Numbered from the stretch's first letter, positions 15,395-23,893 are shown. The stretch is 64,000 bases of DNA from Tenacibaculum sp. MAR_2010_89 (GCF_900105985.1 NZ_FNUB01000005.1:62001-126000), one strand, 5' to 3'. Numbers and translations: made by a program. Notes: generated from the letters alone by a model not told the origin.

Positions 15395-15400
15395 TTTTTG
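15393..15400 (+). promoter_or_regulatory. -7 promoter element (TATTTTTG) of plsC
   Basis: TATTTTTG matches TAnnTTTG and ends 20 bases before the plsC ATG at 15421. It starts inside the T-run of the terminator just upstream. Confidence 0.5.
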
Positions 15401-15420
15401 CACTTTATAAAAATAAAACA

Positions 15421-16149
15421 ATGAAATTTTTAAGCTACATACTATCATCTATTTTTGGGCTAGTATTCTTTTCTTTATTATTAATATTTCATCCTTTACA
15501 ATGGTTAGGGCTTAAACTTTTTGGTCAAAACGGTCACCAAAAAGTAGTTGATATTATGAATTGGTTTTTAATAAAATCACTTTTATTACTAGGAATCAGA
15601 ACTAAAGTTGAAAACAAACATGAACTACCAGAAAACACAAGTTTAATTTTTGTAGCGAATCATCAAAGTACTTTTGACATACCTCCAATTATATGGCATT
15701 TTAGAAAGCATTGGCCTAAATTTGTTGCAAAAAAAGAACTTGGAAAAGGAATACCAAGTATCTCTTTTAACTTAAAGCATGGAGGTGCGGCATTGATTGA
15801 CAGAAAAGACGGAAAACAGGCTATTGTAGAATTAGCTAAATTTGCAAAACAAATAAATAAAAACAAATGGTCGGCAGTAATATTTCCTGAAGGTACAAGA
15901 AGTAAAACCGGGAAACCAAAAAGCTTTGCGCCTAACGGACTAAAAATGCTTACTAAATACAACAAAGAGTCGTACGTTGTACCTTTAACAATTAACAACT
16001 CGTGGAAGGTTTTTAAATATGGGAAATTCCCTTTAGGAATTGGAAGTCCTATTAAAATAACCACTCACAAACCAATAAAAGTAAGTAGCCTTCCGTTTGA
16101 TGAATTATTAGAAAGTGTAGAAACGACTATTAAAGCATCAATTCAATAA
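15421..16149 (+). CDS. plsC: 1-acyl-sn-glycerol-3-phosphate acyltransferase
   Basis: 242 residues. After an N-terminal membrane segment (about 4-24) come the catalytic motif NHQSTFD (His81, Asp86), a substrate-binding block (KKELGKGIPSISFNLKHGGAALIDR) and FPEGTRS (155-161), which together define the PlsC family that makes phosphatidic acid from lysophosphatidic acid. The start is ATG 15421, next to its own TATTTTTG promoter; an in-frame upstream ATG at 15349 lies inside the preceding gene and crosses the terminator, so it is rejected. An acyl-ACP desaturase gene follows 26 bases later, which fits a membrane-lipid pair: one enzyme introduces the double bond and the other esterifies the acyl chain. 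Confidence 0.9.
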   Translation: MKFLSYILSSIFGLVFFSLLLIFHPLQWLGLKLFGQNGHQKVVDIMNWFLIKSLLLLGIRTKVENKHELPENTSLIFVANHQSTFDIPPIIWHFRKHWPKFVAKKELGKGIPSISFNLKHGGAALIDRKDGKQAIVELAKFAKQINKNKWSAVIFPEGTRSKTGKPKSFAPNGLKMLTKYNKESYVVPLTINNSWKVFKYGKFPLGIGSPIKITTHKPIKVSSLPFDELLESVETTIKASIQ

Positions 16150-16175
16150 GAACAAACAACAATAAAATAAATATA

Positions 16176-17156
16176 ATGTCAATACAAAACATACGAAAAG
16201 AAGTAATGCAAACGCTGGAAAAAAACATTGACAGTTTTGTAGACAAATTTTTAGTACCTATAGAAAAGATTTGGCAGCCAACCGATTTTTTACCTAATTC
16301 ACAAAAAGACACTTTTATTGATGAGGTTAAAGAAATTCAAGAGATTTCAAAAGAATTAGATGATGATTTTTGGGTTGTATTAGTAGGAGATACTATTACA
16401 GAAGAAGCTTTACCTACTTATGAATCTTGGTTACTTGATTTAGATGGTATAACGCAACAACCTGACAATGGATGGGCTAAATGGATACGTGCATGGACAG
16501 CTGAAGAAAATCGCCATGGAGATGTACTTAATAAATACCTATATTTATCAGGACGTGTAAATATGCGTGAAGTTGAAATCACGACACAGCACCTAATTTC
16601 TGACGGATTTGATATTGGTACAGCTACTGATCCTTATAAAAACTTTGTGTATACAAGTTTTCAAGAATTAGCTACCTACATTTCTCATTTAAACGTAGCT
16701 AAAATAGCTAAGAAAAAAGGGCATAAAGCTTTAGCTAAAATGTCAAAAATTATTGCTGGTGATGAAATGCGTCATCACTTAGCCTATTCTGAATTTGTAA
16801 AAGAAATTTTTAAAATAGATCCTAGTGAAATGATGTTAGCATTTCAACAAATGATGAAACATAAAATAGTAATGCCTGCTATGCACTTACGTGAATCATT
16901 TGGCACAAAAGGTAGTTTATTTGATGATTTCTCAACAGTAGCTCAACGTGTAGGAGTATACACAGGTTTTGACTATGTTGATATTTTAAAGAAGTTAAAC
17001 ACTACATGGGAAATTGATAAAATAACCAACTTAACACCTGAAGCAGAGAAAGCAAGAGATTATTTAATGAAGTTACCAGACAGAATGTATAGAATCACGG
17101 AACGTATTGTAGTGCCAGATACTAAATTCAATTTTAAATGGATGATTCCATCATAA
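16176..17156 (+). CDS. Soluble acyl-[acyl-carrier-protein] desaturase
   Basis: 326 residues of the fatty acid desaturase type 2 family, the diiron ferritin-like enzymes related to plant stearoyl-ACP desaturase. The two ExxH motifs are EENRH (110-114) and DEMRH (196-200); other ligand glutamates are in ITEEALP (76-77) and FQELATY (near 164). It would put a double bond into an acyl chain held on ACP, using oxygen and reduced ferredoxin. The length fits the bacterial family, which lacks the plastid transit peptide. It is in line with plsC and followed by a strong terminator. Confidence 0.88.
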   Translation: MSIQNIRKEVMQTLEKNIDSFVDKFLVPIEKIWQPTDFLPNSQKDTFIDEVKEIQEISKELDDDFWVVLVGDTITEEALPTYESWLLDLDGITQQPDNGWAKWIRAWTAEENRHGDVLNKYLYLSGRVNMREVEITTQHLISDGFDIGTATDPYKNFVYTSFQELATYISHLNVAKIAKKKGHKALAKMSKIIAGDEMRHHLAYSEFVKEIFKIDPSEMMLAFQQMMKHKIVMPAMHLRESFGTKGSLFDDFSTVAQRVGVYTGFDYVDILKKLNTTWEIDKITNLTPEAEKARDYLMKLPDRMYRITERIVVPDTKFNFKWMIPS

Positions 17157-17160
17157 AAAC

Positions 17161-17192
17161 AAAAAGGTCAGAAGAAATTCTGACCTTTTTTT
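17161..17192 (+). terminator. Rho-independent terminator of plsC-desaturase
   Basis: A perfect 13-base stem (AAAAAGGTCAGAA / TTCTGACCTTTTT) with the loop GAAA is followed by more T, beginning four bases after the desaturase stop. Confidence 0.9.
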
Positions 17193-17237
17193 TATGTTTT
17201 TTTTAGTTTACAATCCTCTTATTACTTAATTTTTTGT

Positions 17238-17606
17238 TTACTTACTCATACACCTACAAGTTATAAAAACTAGCAGCTGACCTACGCTAACAAACTAGTA
17301 CCATCAGATTTTTTTCTGAAAAATTAATCTATAAGATAGTTTTATAGCAAAAAAGCCATAACATATTACTGTTATGACTTTTTATTTTATTACTCTTACC
17401 GCTTACTCATATACGCCACTAGTTGCAAACTAGCGGCCAACATTTTTAGTTTTACTTAATTATACTAATTAATAAAACTTATTTTAGGAGAATTCTTATT
17501 CATAGCCTTTTATTTTTCTCTAAAATAATGAAATTAATTGGTAAGATAGTTTTATAGCAAAAAAGTCATAACAATAAAGTAATATGTTATGACTTTTTAT
17601 TTTATT
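17238..17606. repeat. Two degenerate copies of a terminator/REP-like unit
   Basis: Within a 535-base gap without ORFs (17157-17691) a unit occurs twice: it begins CTTACTCATA (17241 and 17402) and ends with AAATTAAT, TAAGATAGTTTTATAGC and a hairpin AAAAAGYCATAAC / GTTATGACTTTTT followed by ATTTTATT (to 17391 and 17606). The second hairpin (17560-17598) is a perfect 13-base stem; the first (17350-17383) has one pair that is G-U on the minus strand. The second copy also holds a smaller hairpin GCCACTAGTT / AACTAGCGGC (17415-17437). The hairpins can act as terminators for the minus-strand PLP enzyme gene; the repetition itself suggests an old duplicated intergenic element. Confidence 0.65.
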
Positions 17607-17691
17607 GACTTTATCATATACTCGTAACCTATTATAAAACAGAATAAACGAATATAAAACGTATACTTCTTATTATAAAACATGTTTTTCC

Positions 17692-18915
17692 TTATACAGA
17701 AACCATATTGTTTTCTTCCAATACTCCAACCTCTAACATACATGTTTTCATCATTTTATAAGTACGCTCAATATCGTTATCTAACCCAATAGAAAAACGA
17801 ATTAAACCATCAGTCAATCCCATTTCTTCTTGTTCTTCTTCCGGTATTTCTGATGATGTTGATGTTCCTGGAGCAGAAAACAATGTTTTATAAAAACCTA
17901 AACTCACTGCTAAATATCCTAAATTACGCTCTTGCATTAATTCCATTAAAGCATTTGCTTTTTCTAATGATCCTGCATCAATAGTTAACATTCCACCAAA
18001 ACCATACTCTTCATTCATCATTGACTTAAAAACCTCATGAGAAGGATGAGATTTTAATCCTGGATAAACAGTTTTTACTCCATCAGCTTCAAATCTACCA
18101 GCTAAAAAACTAGCATTTTTACTATGCTGTTTCATACGAATATGTAACGTCCTCATATTTTTTAAAATAGAAGCAGAGCGCAAAGAGTCCATTGAAGCTC
18201 CTAATAACATACTTGCTCCATCTATTACACTTTTTTGCGAGTTTACAAAATCAGAAGTACCACAAACAACACCACCCATAGTATCTGAAGAACCATTAAT
18301 AAATTTTGTTAAACTATGAATTACTACATCAGCCCCTAATTGAACAGGTGAAATAGACAATGGTGAAAAAGTATTATCCACCACCAATTTTAAATTATAT
18401 TTTTTAGCTAATGCTGACAGTGCTTTAAGGTCAGCCACCTCCAATAATGGGTTACTTACTGTTTCACAATAAATCACCTTGGTTTTATCATTTATAGATG
18501 CTTCAACAACATCTAACTTAGTGATATCAACAAAAGATGTTGAAATATTCATTCGAGGGGTGAAATTCTTTAAAAAAGCATACGTACCTCCATAAATAGT
18601 TCTACTAGATACTACATGATCACCAGCGCCACAAATCTGTAATATTGTCGCCGTAATTGCTCCCATTCCTGAACCTGCTACATTTGCAGTTTCTGTTCCC
18701 TCCATAGCTGCTAAAGCCTCTCCTAAATATAAATTTGAAGGTGAAGTATGTCGTGAATATAAATAACATCCATCGGTATTACCTTCAAAAGTATCAAACA
18801 TTGTTTTTGCTTCTAAAAAAGTATACGTAGAAGAATCAGAAATAGAAGGGTTCACGCCTCCGAATTCTCCAAAATATTGTAGGTCTTGTATATTATTTGC
18901 TGGTTTAAAATTCAT
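17692..18915 (-). CDS. PLP-dependent Cys/Met metabolism enzyme (methionine gamma-lyase-like)
   Basis: 407 residues of the trans-sulfuration family. The PLP site is intact: Tyr/Arg pair from YLYSRHTSPS, GSGMGAI phosphate loop, Tyr108, Asp180 in VVDNTF and Lys204 in HSLTKFINGSSD. Members include methionine gamma-lyase, cystathionine gamma-lyase and O-acetylhomoserine sulfhydrylase. The cysteine typical of many methionine gamma-lyases just after the YG (Pseudomonas Cys116) is Gly110 here, so the exact substrate stays open. A divergent Lrp/AsnC regulator (19083) suggests amino-acid-responsive control and favours a breakdown role. The ATG at 18915 follows the 167-base shared promoter region. Confidence 0.8.
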   Translation of the reverse strand: MNFKPANNIQDLQYFGEFGGVNPSISDSSTYTFLEAKTMFDTFEGNTDGCYLYSRHTSPSNLYLGEALAAMEGTETANVAGSGMGAITATILQICGAGDHVVSSRTIYGGTYAFLKNFTPRMNISTSFVDITKLDVVEASINDKTKVIYCETVSNPLLEVADLKALSALAKKYNLKLVVDNTFSPLSISPVQLGADVVIHSLTKFINGSSDTMGGVVCGTSDFVNSQKSVIDGASMLLGASMDSLRSASILKNMRTLHIRMKQHSKNASFLAGRFEADGVKTVYPGLKSHPSHEVFKSMMNEEYGFGGMLTIDAGSLEKANALMELMQERNLGYLAVSLGFYKTLFSAPGTSTSSEIPEEEQEEMGLTDGLIRFSIGLDNDIERTYKMMKTCMLEVGVLEENNMVSV

Positions 18916-18949
18916 GTATAATTGTATTTAGTTGTTTTATTACCAAGCT

Positions 18950-19035
18950 AAATACCAGTTTTTTTGATAAAAAATCAATACTTTAGTAGTTATATAGATT
19001 TTTTTTCTGTTTTAATGTTTATTTTTAAATACCAG
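18950..19035. promoter_or_regulatory. Divergent promoter region with two AAATACCAG repeats
   Basis: The 167 bases between the PLP enzyme and the Lrp/AsnC gene carry AAATACCAG twice in the same direction (18950-18958 and 19027-19035), 77 bases apart, close to seven helix turns. Such phased repeats would suit a DNA-wrapping Lrp-type oligomer, but the sequence is not a known Lrp consensus. Confidence 0.35.
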
Positions 19036-19082
19036 ATTAAAAAAACACCTCTTTTAATATTAAAATTTAGATTTTTTTTCAG

Positions 19083-19541
19083 ATGAAATTAGATATTATT
19101 GACAAAAAACTTTTAGCCCTACTACAAAAAGACAGCAAACAAACTAACAAAAGCTTATCATTACAACTTGGGCTATCAGTTACTGCTGTTTATGAACGAA
19201 TAAAAAAACTTGAACGAGAAGACGTTATTACACAGTATGTAGCTATTGTTGACAAAAATAAAATAGACAAATCTTTATTAGTATTTTGTCATATAAAACT
19301 TGAAAAACACACTAAAGAATATATTGCCGAATTCGAAAAAGAAATCAATAAATTACAAGAAGTAACAGAATGCTTTCATTTAAGTGGAGAGTATGACTAC
19401 CTTTTAAAAATTTACATTAAAAACATGGACTCTTACAGAGAATTTATGGTAAACAAAGTAACTGGCTTAAAACACATAGGGAGTACTCATAGTGTTTTTA
19501 CAATAGGAGAAGTTAAAAACACCATTGCTATTGCTTTATAA
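19083..19541 (+). CDS. Lrp/AsnC family transcriptional regulator
   Basis: 152 residues: N-terminal winged helix-turn-helix (LDIIDKKLLALLQKDSKQTNKSLSLQLGLSVTAVYERIKKLE, residues 3-44) and the C-terminal RAM ligand-binding domain (about 65-150, with VTECFHLSGEYDYLLKIYIKN). Members bind amino acids and regulate their metabolism. The divergent neighbour is a Cys/Met-type PLP enzyme, so this is most likely its regulator and may also control itself. The ATG at 19083 is the only reasonable start. It runs convergent with the retropepsin-like gene, with only three bases between the stops. Confidence 0.92.
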   Translation: MKLDIIDKKLLALLQKDSKQTNKSLSLQLGLSVTAVYERIKKLEREDVITQYVAIVDKNKIDKSLLVFCHIKLEKHTKEYIAEFEKEINKLQEVTECFHLSGEYDYLLKIYIKNMDSYREFMVNKVTGLKHIGSTHSVFTIGEVKNTIAIAL

Positions 19542-19544
19542 TTT

Positions 19545-20018
19545 TTAAAAAGGAAGCTTTATTACCTTTTTCTTTTTTGGCTTTTTTAAATATAAATATT
19601 TTTTATCATAATCTATAAAAGCCTTTCCACTTTCTAAAATATCAGCTCCTATAATACCATGCACCTCTTCAGCATCATGCTGAGTTAAAGCTGCGTTTAC
19701 ATGTGACAAATCAAAAAGTACTAGATCACACTTTTTAGTTTTCCAATCACCAATTTTAAGTAAATTATTTTCTGATTTTTGAGTCTCCATATCAGTAGCA
19801 CCCGCACCGGCTGCTTTAATTTCACTTTCTTCAGAAATCAATTTAAAAAAACTAATTAAATCAAGTCCAACACATGAGTTTGACGCACCAGTATCTAAAA
19901 TAAAACGCCCTTTAACTCCATTAATCGAAGCCTTTAACTCCAAATGATTCGTAACCATCTTCTTAAGCTTTATTTTAATATATTTCTTTTTCTTTAATAC
20001 TTTTTTCAAACTTGCCAT
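19545..20018 (-). CDS. Retropepsin-like aspartic protease family protein
   Basis: 157 residues. The active-site motif is FILDTGASNSCVG (near 43-55), and the family's second hydrophobic-glycine block is HGIIGADIL (near 120). Bacterial clan AA single-lobe aspartic proteases of this size act as homodimers. The first 20 residues are a lysine-rich stretch (MASLKKVLKKKKYIKIKLKK) without a signal peptide, and the C terminus is again basic (KKPKKKKVIKLPF), so the protein may bind nucleic acid or membrane. Substrate unknown. A TATTTTTG promoter element lies 24 bases upstream of the ATG. Confidence 0.8.
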   Translation of the reverse strand: MASLKKVLKKKKYIKIKLKKMVTNHLELKASINGVKGRFILDTGASNSCVGLDLISFFKLISEESEIKAAGAGATDMETQKSENNLLKIGDWKTKKCDLVLFDLSHVNAALTQHDAEEVHGIIGADILESGKAFIDYDKKYLYLKKPKKKKVIKLPF

Positions 20019-20042
20019 TTCTTGTACTTTTGCCTACGAATA

Positions 20043-20050
20043 CAAAAATA
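20043..20050 (-). promoter_or_regulatory. -7 promoter element (TATTTTTG) of the retropepsin-like gene
   Basis: On the minus strand TATTTTTG fits TAnnTTTG and lies 24 bases upstream of the ATG at 20018. Confidence 0.5.
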
Positions 20051-20134
20051 CGTCATTACAAGTAAATGTAATAATCTCATTTAAAATATTGATTTTTTCA
20101 TGCTACTTGAGTACAACTAAAGAAAACAACTACA

Positions 20135-20899
20135 ATGATTACTGATACTCACACCCATTTATATTCTGATCAATTTGATGAAGATAGAAACGAAATGATA
20201 TTACGAGCAAAAGAAGCAGGAGTTTCTCGTTTTTTCATCCCAGCAATTGATAGCACTTACACTGAAAGAATGCTTGATTTAGAAAAAAAATATTCTGAAG
20301 ATGTTTTTTTAATGATGGGATTACATCCTACATCTGTTAAAGAAAACTACAAAGACGAATTAGCACATGTAAAAGAATGGATTGACACTCGAGATTTTTG
20401 TGCAATTGGTGAAATAGGTATTGATTTATATTGGGACAAAACATTTTTAAAAGAGCAACAAAAGTCTTTTAAAACACAAATACAATGGGCTAAAGAAAAA
20501 AAACTTCCTATTGTAATACACTGTAGAGAAGCTTTCGATGAAATTTTCGAAGTATTAGAAAGCGAGAAAGGAGAAGGATTATTTGGAATTTTTCATTGCT
20601 TTACAGGAAATCTAGAGCAAGCAAAAAAAGCTATTTCTTACAATATGAAATTAGGTATTGGAGGAGTTGCTACTTTTAAAAATGGAAAAATTGATAAGTT
20701 TTTAAATCAAATAGACATAAAACATATAGTATTAGAAACTGATTCTCCATACTTAGCCCCAACTCCATATAGAGGTAAAAGAAATGAAAGTTCATTCATA
20801 ACACAGGTAATTGATAAATTAGTTGATATTTACGGACTAACTTTCAACGAAATTTCCGAAATTACAACTCAGAATTCTAAAGATATTTTTAGCATTTAA
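20135..20899 (+). CDS. tatD: TatD family metal-dependent hydrolase (DNase)
   Basis: 254 residues of the amidohydrolase TIM barrel. Metal ligands are visible: THTH (His6, His8), Glu in AIGEIGIDLYW, His in IVIHCREAF, His in GIFHCFTG, and Asp in LETDSPYLAPTPYRGKRNE. TatD proteins are 3'-5' exonucleases or D-aminoacyl-tRNA deacylases, depending on the subfamily; the motifs alone do not tell which. It starts a short plus-strand set with the GH3 gene 11 bases downstream and ogt after that. Confidence 0.9.
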   Translation: MITDTHTHLYSDQFDEDRNEMILRAKEAGVSRFFIPAIDSTYTERMLDLEKKYSEDVFLMMGLHPTSVKENYKDELAHVKEWIDTRDFCAIGEIGIDLYWDKTFLKEQQKSFKTQIQWAKEKKLPIVIHCREAFDEIFEVLESEKGEGLFGIFHCFTGNLEQAKKAISYNMKLGIGGVATFKNGKIDKFLNQIDIKHIVLETDSPYLAPTPYRGKRNESSFITQVIDKLVDIYGLTFNEISEITTQNSKDIFSI

Positions 20900-20910
20900 T
20901 TTATTCTTTT

Positions 20911-22008
20911 ATGAAGAAAACATTCCTTTTTTATTTCTTTTCACTAACCATACTATTAAGTTTTGGGCAACAAAAACAATTTAGTTTACAAGATTTTCAC
21001 ACTTATAATATTGCTTTAGATAATAAAGTAAATGCTATATTTAAATCTCTAACCGATTCTGAAAGAGTCGTTCAAATGATTGTAACATCAGCAGGAGAAC
21101 TTGGCAACTCTAACAAGGTTGTTAAAAAGCTAGTAAAACAAAATAAAGTTGGTGGTGTTATTTACCTAAAAGGAACGAAAAAGAATCATAAAAAATTAAT
21201 CTCTGAACTAAATCAAATAGCTATTAAAAATAAGCAACTCCCTCTTTTACATAGTATGGATGCTGAACCTGGCTTATTGAAAGGTAGAATTAAAGGATCA
21301 CAAAAACTTCCAAATGCTATCAAAATTAAAAACCCAAAACAATGTGATAGTGTTGTAAAAATTATTAACAAAGAATTACTTAATATTGGAGTTCGTCAAA
21401 ATTTTGCTCCTGTTGTAGATATTAGCCCTAACAACGAAGCAATAAAAAGTAGAAGTTTTGGAAACGATAAAAATAAAGTTATTCAATTGAGTAAAACTTT
21501 TATTGAAACCTCACAAAAAGAACAAATAATTGCCACTGCTAAACATTTTCCAGGGCATGGATTAGTGAAAGGAGACACTCACAAACAATCAGTTTATATT
21601 GATGGAGAATTAAAAGAATTAGACATATACAAACCACTTATAAACGCTGGTGTTTTATCAATAATGGTAGCTCACATTACAGTAAAAAACAATACCAAAT
21701 ACACAACGAATGGTTTACCCGCTAGTTGCTCTAGGAATATTGTTACTGATTTACTGAAAAAGGAATTAAACTTTAAAGGCTTGATTGTAACCGATGCCAT
21801 GAATATAATGAAAGCGGTAACCATTATAAAAGATGCTCCTTTACAAGCTGCTAAAGCTGGATGTGATATGATTTTAATGCCCATTAATGAAACTTCAACC
21901 AGAAATCAGATATTAAAAGAAATGCAAATTAATAAAGATTTCAAACAACAAGTATATCAATCTATAAAGAAAATTATTCGATTAAAAGTTTGTCTTGGCT
22001 TACTTTAA
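20911..22008 (+). CDS. Glycoside hydrolase family 3 beta-N-acetylhexosaminidase-like protein
   Basis: 365 residues with a signal peptide (MKKTFLFYFFSLTILLSFGQ). The GH3 N-terminal barrel is clear: KHFPGHGLVKGDTHK (catalytic loop with the His/Asp general acid-base of NagZ-type enzymes) and the nucleophile Asp in FKGLIVTDAMNI. Its length without a second (C-terminal) GH3 domain fits NagZ-like N-acetylglucosaminidases that act in cell-wall recycling. The signal peptide would place it in the periplasm or on the outer membrane, unlike cytoplasmic E. coli NagZ. It overlaps nothing, and ogt starts right after it. Confidence 0.85.
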   Translation: MKKTFLFYFFSLTILLSFGQQKQFSLQDFHTYNIALDNKVNAIFKSLTDSERVVQMIVTSAGELGNSNKVVKKLVKQNKVGGVIYLKGTKKNHKKLISELNQIAIKNKQLPLLHSMDAEPGLLKGRIKGSQKLPNAIKIKNPKQCDSVVKIINKELLNIGVRQNFAPVVDISPNNEAIKSRSFGNDKNKVIQLSKTFIETSQKEQIIATAKHFPGHGLVKGDTHKQSVYIDGELKELDIYKPLINAGVLSIMVAHITVKNNTKYTTNGLPASCSRNIVTDLLKKELNFKGLIVTDAMNIMKAVTIIKDAPLQAAKAGCDMILMPINETSTRNQILKEMQINKDFKQQVYQSIKKIIRLKVCLGLL

Positions 22009-22012
22009 ACAA

Positions 22013-22516
22013 GTGACTATTTTGAATTTAGAAACAATACATTATAAAACTCCTATAGGAATTGCAGAAATTATTGGAAATAAAGATGGCATACAGTCAG
22101 TTTCTGTAATAAACAACGACTTATTAACTTCACTAATTGCTGTTAGCTCTAACACATCGAAAACTCTACAAAATTGTGCTATTCAATTAGATGAATTTTT
22201 TAAAGGAGAACGCACTAAATTTGACTTAAAACTAAACCCACAAGGAACAATATTTCAACAAAAAGTTTGGAAAGAGTTATTAGAAATTCCTTTTGGAAAA
22301 ACTAGATCTTACCTACAACAAACAAAACAAATTGGAGATGTAAAAGCTATTAGAGCGGTAGCTTCAGCAAATGGGAAAAACCCCATTTGGATTATTATTC
22401 CCTGCCATAGAGTTATAGGTTCTGACGGTTCTTTAACAGGATATGCTGGTGGTGTATGGCGAAAAAAATGGTTATTAGAACACGAAAGTGGTTGCAAGCA
22501 ACAAACTCTTTTTTAA
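22013..22516 (+). CDS. ogt: Methylated-DNA--protein-cysteine methyltransferase
   Basis: 167 residues. The active-site motif IPCHRVIGSDGSLTGYAGG contains the acceptor Cys that takes the methyl group from O6-methylguanine in a suicidal reaction; VWKELLEIPFGKTRSY is the helix-turn-helix with the arginine finger nearby (ARAVASANGKNP region). The start is uncertain: GTG 22013, four bases after the GH3 stop, is preferred, with TTG 22022 as an alternative; a TTG at 21995 overlaps the previous gene. It is convergent with tadA, with 18 bases between stops. Confidence 0.9.
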   Translation: MTILNLETIHYKTPIGIAEIIGNKDGIQSVSVINNDLLTSLIAVSSNTSKTLQNCAIQLDEFFKGERTKFDLKLNPQGTIFQQKVWKELLEIPFGKTRSYLQQTKQIGDVKAIRAVASANGKNPIWIIIPCHRVIGSDGSLTGYAGGVWRKKWLLEHESGCKQQTLF

Positions 22517-22534
22517 AACTACCTAACAAAAAAA

Positions 22535-22981
22535 TTAATTTAAATTACGCTTTTCTATAAAAAATTTCTTTAATAAAAAACTACATTCTTCCTCTAATAC
22601 TCCTGATATTACTTTTGTTTTTGGATGTATTTTAGTACCTAAAACACTAAACCCAAGTTTAGGTTCATTAGCTCCATAAACTATTTTCCCTATTTGCGTC
22701 CAATAACTAGCTCCCGCGCACATTTGACAAGGTTCTAACGTAACATACAATACACAATCTTTTAAATACTTACCACCTAAAAAATCTGCAGCAGCAGTAA
22801 AAGCTTGCATTTCTGCATGAGCAGTAACATCGTTTAATGTTTCTGTTAAATTATGACCTCTAGCTATTATTTGCTCTTTAAATACCACAACCGCACCAAC
22901 TGGCACTTCTCCTTTATCAAAAGCAAATTCTGCCTCCTGTAAGGCTTTTCTCATAAAATAAACATCATCAAACGGATTCAT
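22535..22981 (-). CDS. tadA: tRNA-specific adenosine deaminase TadA
   Basis: 148 residues of the cytidine/deoxycytidylate deaminase fold. The zinc site is complete: HAEM (His, catalytic Glu) and PCQMCAGA (two Cys). The C-terminal helix (EECSFLLKKFFIEKR) is typical of TadA, which converts A34 to inosine in tRNA-Arg(ACG). The start is ATG 22981. It is a single gene lying tail to tail with ogt and head to head with lpxH. Confidence 0.9.
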   Translation of the reverse strand: MNPFDDVYFMRKALQEAEFAFDKGEVPVGAVVVFKEQIIARGHNLTETLNDVTAHAEMQAFTAAADFLGGKYLKDCVLYVTLEPCQMCAGASYWTQIGKIVYGANEPKLGFSVLGTKIHPKTKVISGVLEEECSFLLKKFFIEKRNLN

Positions 22982-23052
22982 TACAGCAGTTTTAAAACAG
23001 TATTAAACAAAAGTAACCAAAAATTAAATGAGCTAGCTCTATTCAAATTACT

Positions 23053-23060
23053 TATTTTTG
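23053..23060 (+). promoter_or_regulatory. -7 promoter element (TATTTTTG) of lpxH
   Basis: TATTTTTG matches TAnnTTTG and ends 15 bases before the TTG start at 23076. This supports a start codon there, since no ATG lies between. Confidence 0.5.
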
Positions 23061-23075
23061 TGAAAATTCTTAAGT

Positions 23076-23837
23076 TTGATATCTATTCATATTCCTGAAA
23101 ATAAAAAAGTTTACTTTGCTTCTGATCAACATTTAGGAGCCCCAACACAAGAGGCAAGTTTTCCTCGTGAACAGAAATTTGTTAACTGGTTAAATCAAAT
23201 TAAAGATGATGCTGAAGCTATTTTCTTATTAGGTGATTTATTTGACTTTTGGTTTGAATACAAAACTGTAGTACCTAAAGGGTTTGTTCGTGTTTTAGGT
23301 AAACTTGCAGAAATACGAGATAGCGGAATTCCTATTTATTTTTTTGTAGGAAACCATGACTTATGGATGCATGATTATTTTGAAAAAGAATTAAATATTC
23401 CTGTATATCACTCTCCTCAAAAGTTTATATTAAATAATAAAACTCTTTTAATTGGTCATGGAGATGGTTTAGGCCCGCATGACAAGGGATATAAAAGAAT
23501 GAAGAAAGTATTTACTTTTCCTTTGTTTAAATGGATGTTTAAATGGTTACACCCTGATTTAGGAGTTCGATTAGGCCAATATATGTCTGTAAAAAACAAA
23601 CTTATTTCTGGTGATGAAGATGCTAAATTTTTAGGAGAAGAAAATGAATGGTTAGTTCAATATTGTAAAAGAAAATTAGAAACTGCTCACTACGATTATT
23701 TTGTTTTTGGACATCGTCATCTTCCACTTGACATACAACTACAAGAAAACAGTAAATATATTAATCTTGGTGATTGGATACAATATTACACCTATGGTTC
23801 TTTTGAAAAAGACAAACTCACTCTTAAAAAGTATTAA
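23076..23837 (+). CDS. lpxH: UDP-2,3-diacylglucosamine diphosphatase LpxH
   Basis: 253 residues of the calcineurin-like metallophosphoesterase fold, with all blocks in order: SDQHLG, LLGDLFDFWFE, VGNHD, IGHGDG and FGHRH. LpxH cleaves UDP-2,3-diacyl-GlcN to lipid X in lipid A synthesis. The start must be TTG at 23076, as no ATG or GTG lies in frame between the promoter element and the conserved ASDQH motif at about residue 16. It is a single gene, divergent from tadA. Confidence 0.88.
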   Translation: MISIHIPENKKVYFASDQHLGAPTQEASFPREQKFVNWLNQIKDDAEAIFLLGDLFDFWFEYKTVVPKGFVRVLGKLAEIRDSGIPIYFFVGNHDLWMHDYFEKELNIPVYHSPQKFILNNKTLLIGHGDGLGPHDKGYKRMKKVFTFPLFKWMFKWLHPDLGVRLGQYMSVKNKLISGDEDAKFLGEENEWLVQYCKRKLETAHYDYFVFGHRHLPLDIQLQENSKYINLGDWIQYYTYGSFEKDKLTLKKY

Positions 23838-23839
23838 AC

Positions 23840-23864
23840 AAAAAAAACTGCCATTTCTGACAGC
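23840..23864 (-). terminator. Terminator of the second TonB receptor
   Basis: On the minus strand CTGTCA-GAAA-TGGCAG (one G-U pair) with a GAAA tetraloop is followed by eight T. It lies 30 bases after the receptor stop and faces the end of lpxH. Confidence 0.7.
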
Positions 23865-23893
23865 CTTTTCATAGTTTAATTCAAAAAAAAATA

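Noticed and set aside
15349..15420. Upstream ATG in frame with plsC
   Set aside because: It overlaps the previous gene and crosses a strong terminator; the promoter lies just before ATG 15421.
17157..17691. Possible CRISPR array because of repeats
   Set aside because: Only two degenerate copies of different length exist, spacers are irregular, and no cas gene is nearby; terminator/REP-like repeats explain it better.
18916..19082. SAM riboswitch or similar leader before the Cys/Met enzyme
   Set aside because: The region has no G/C-rich paired core and only A/T-rich sequence with two short direct repeats.
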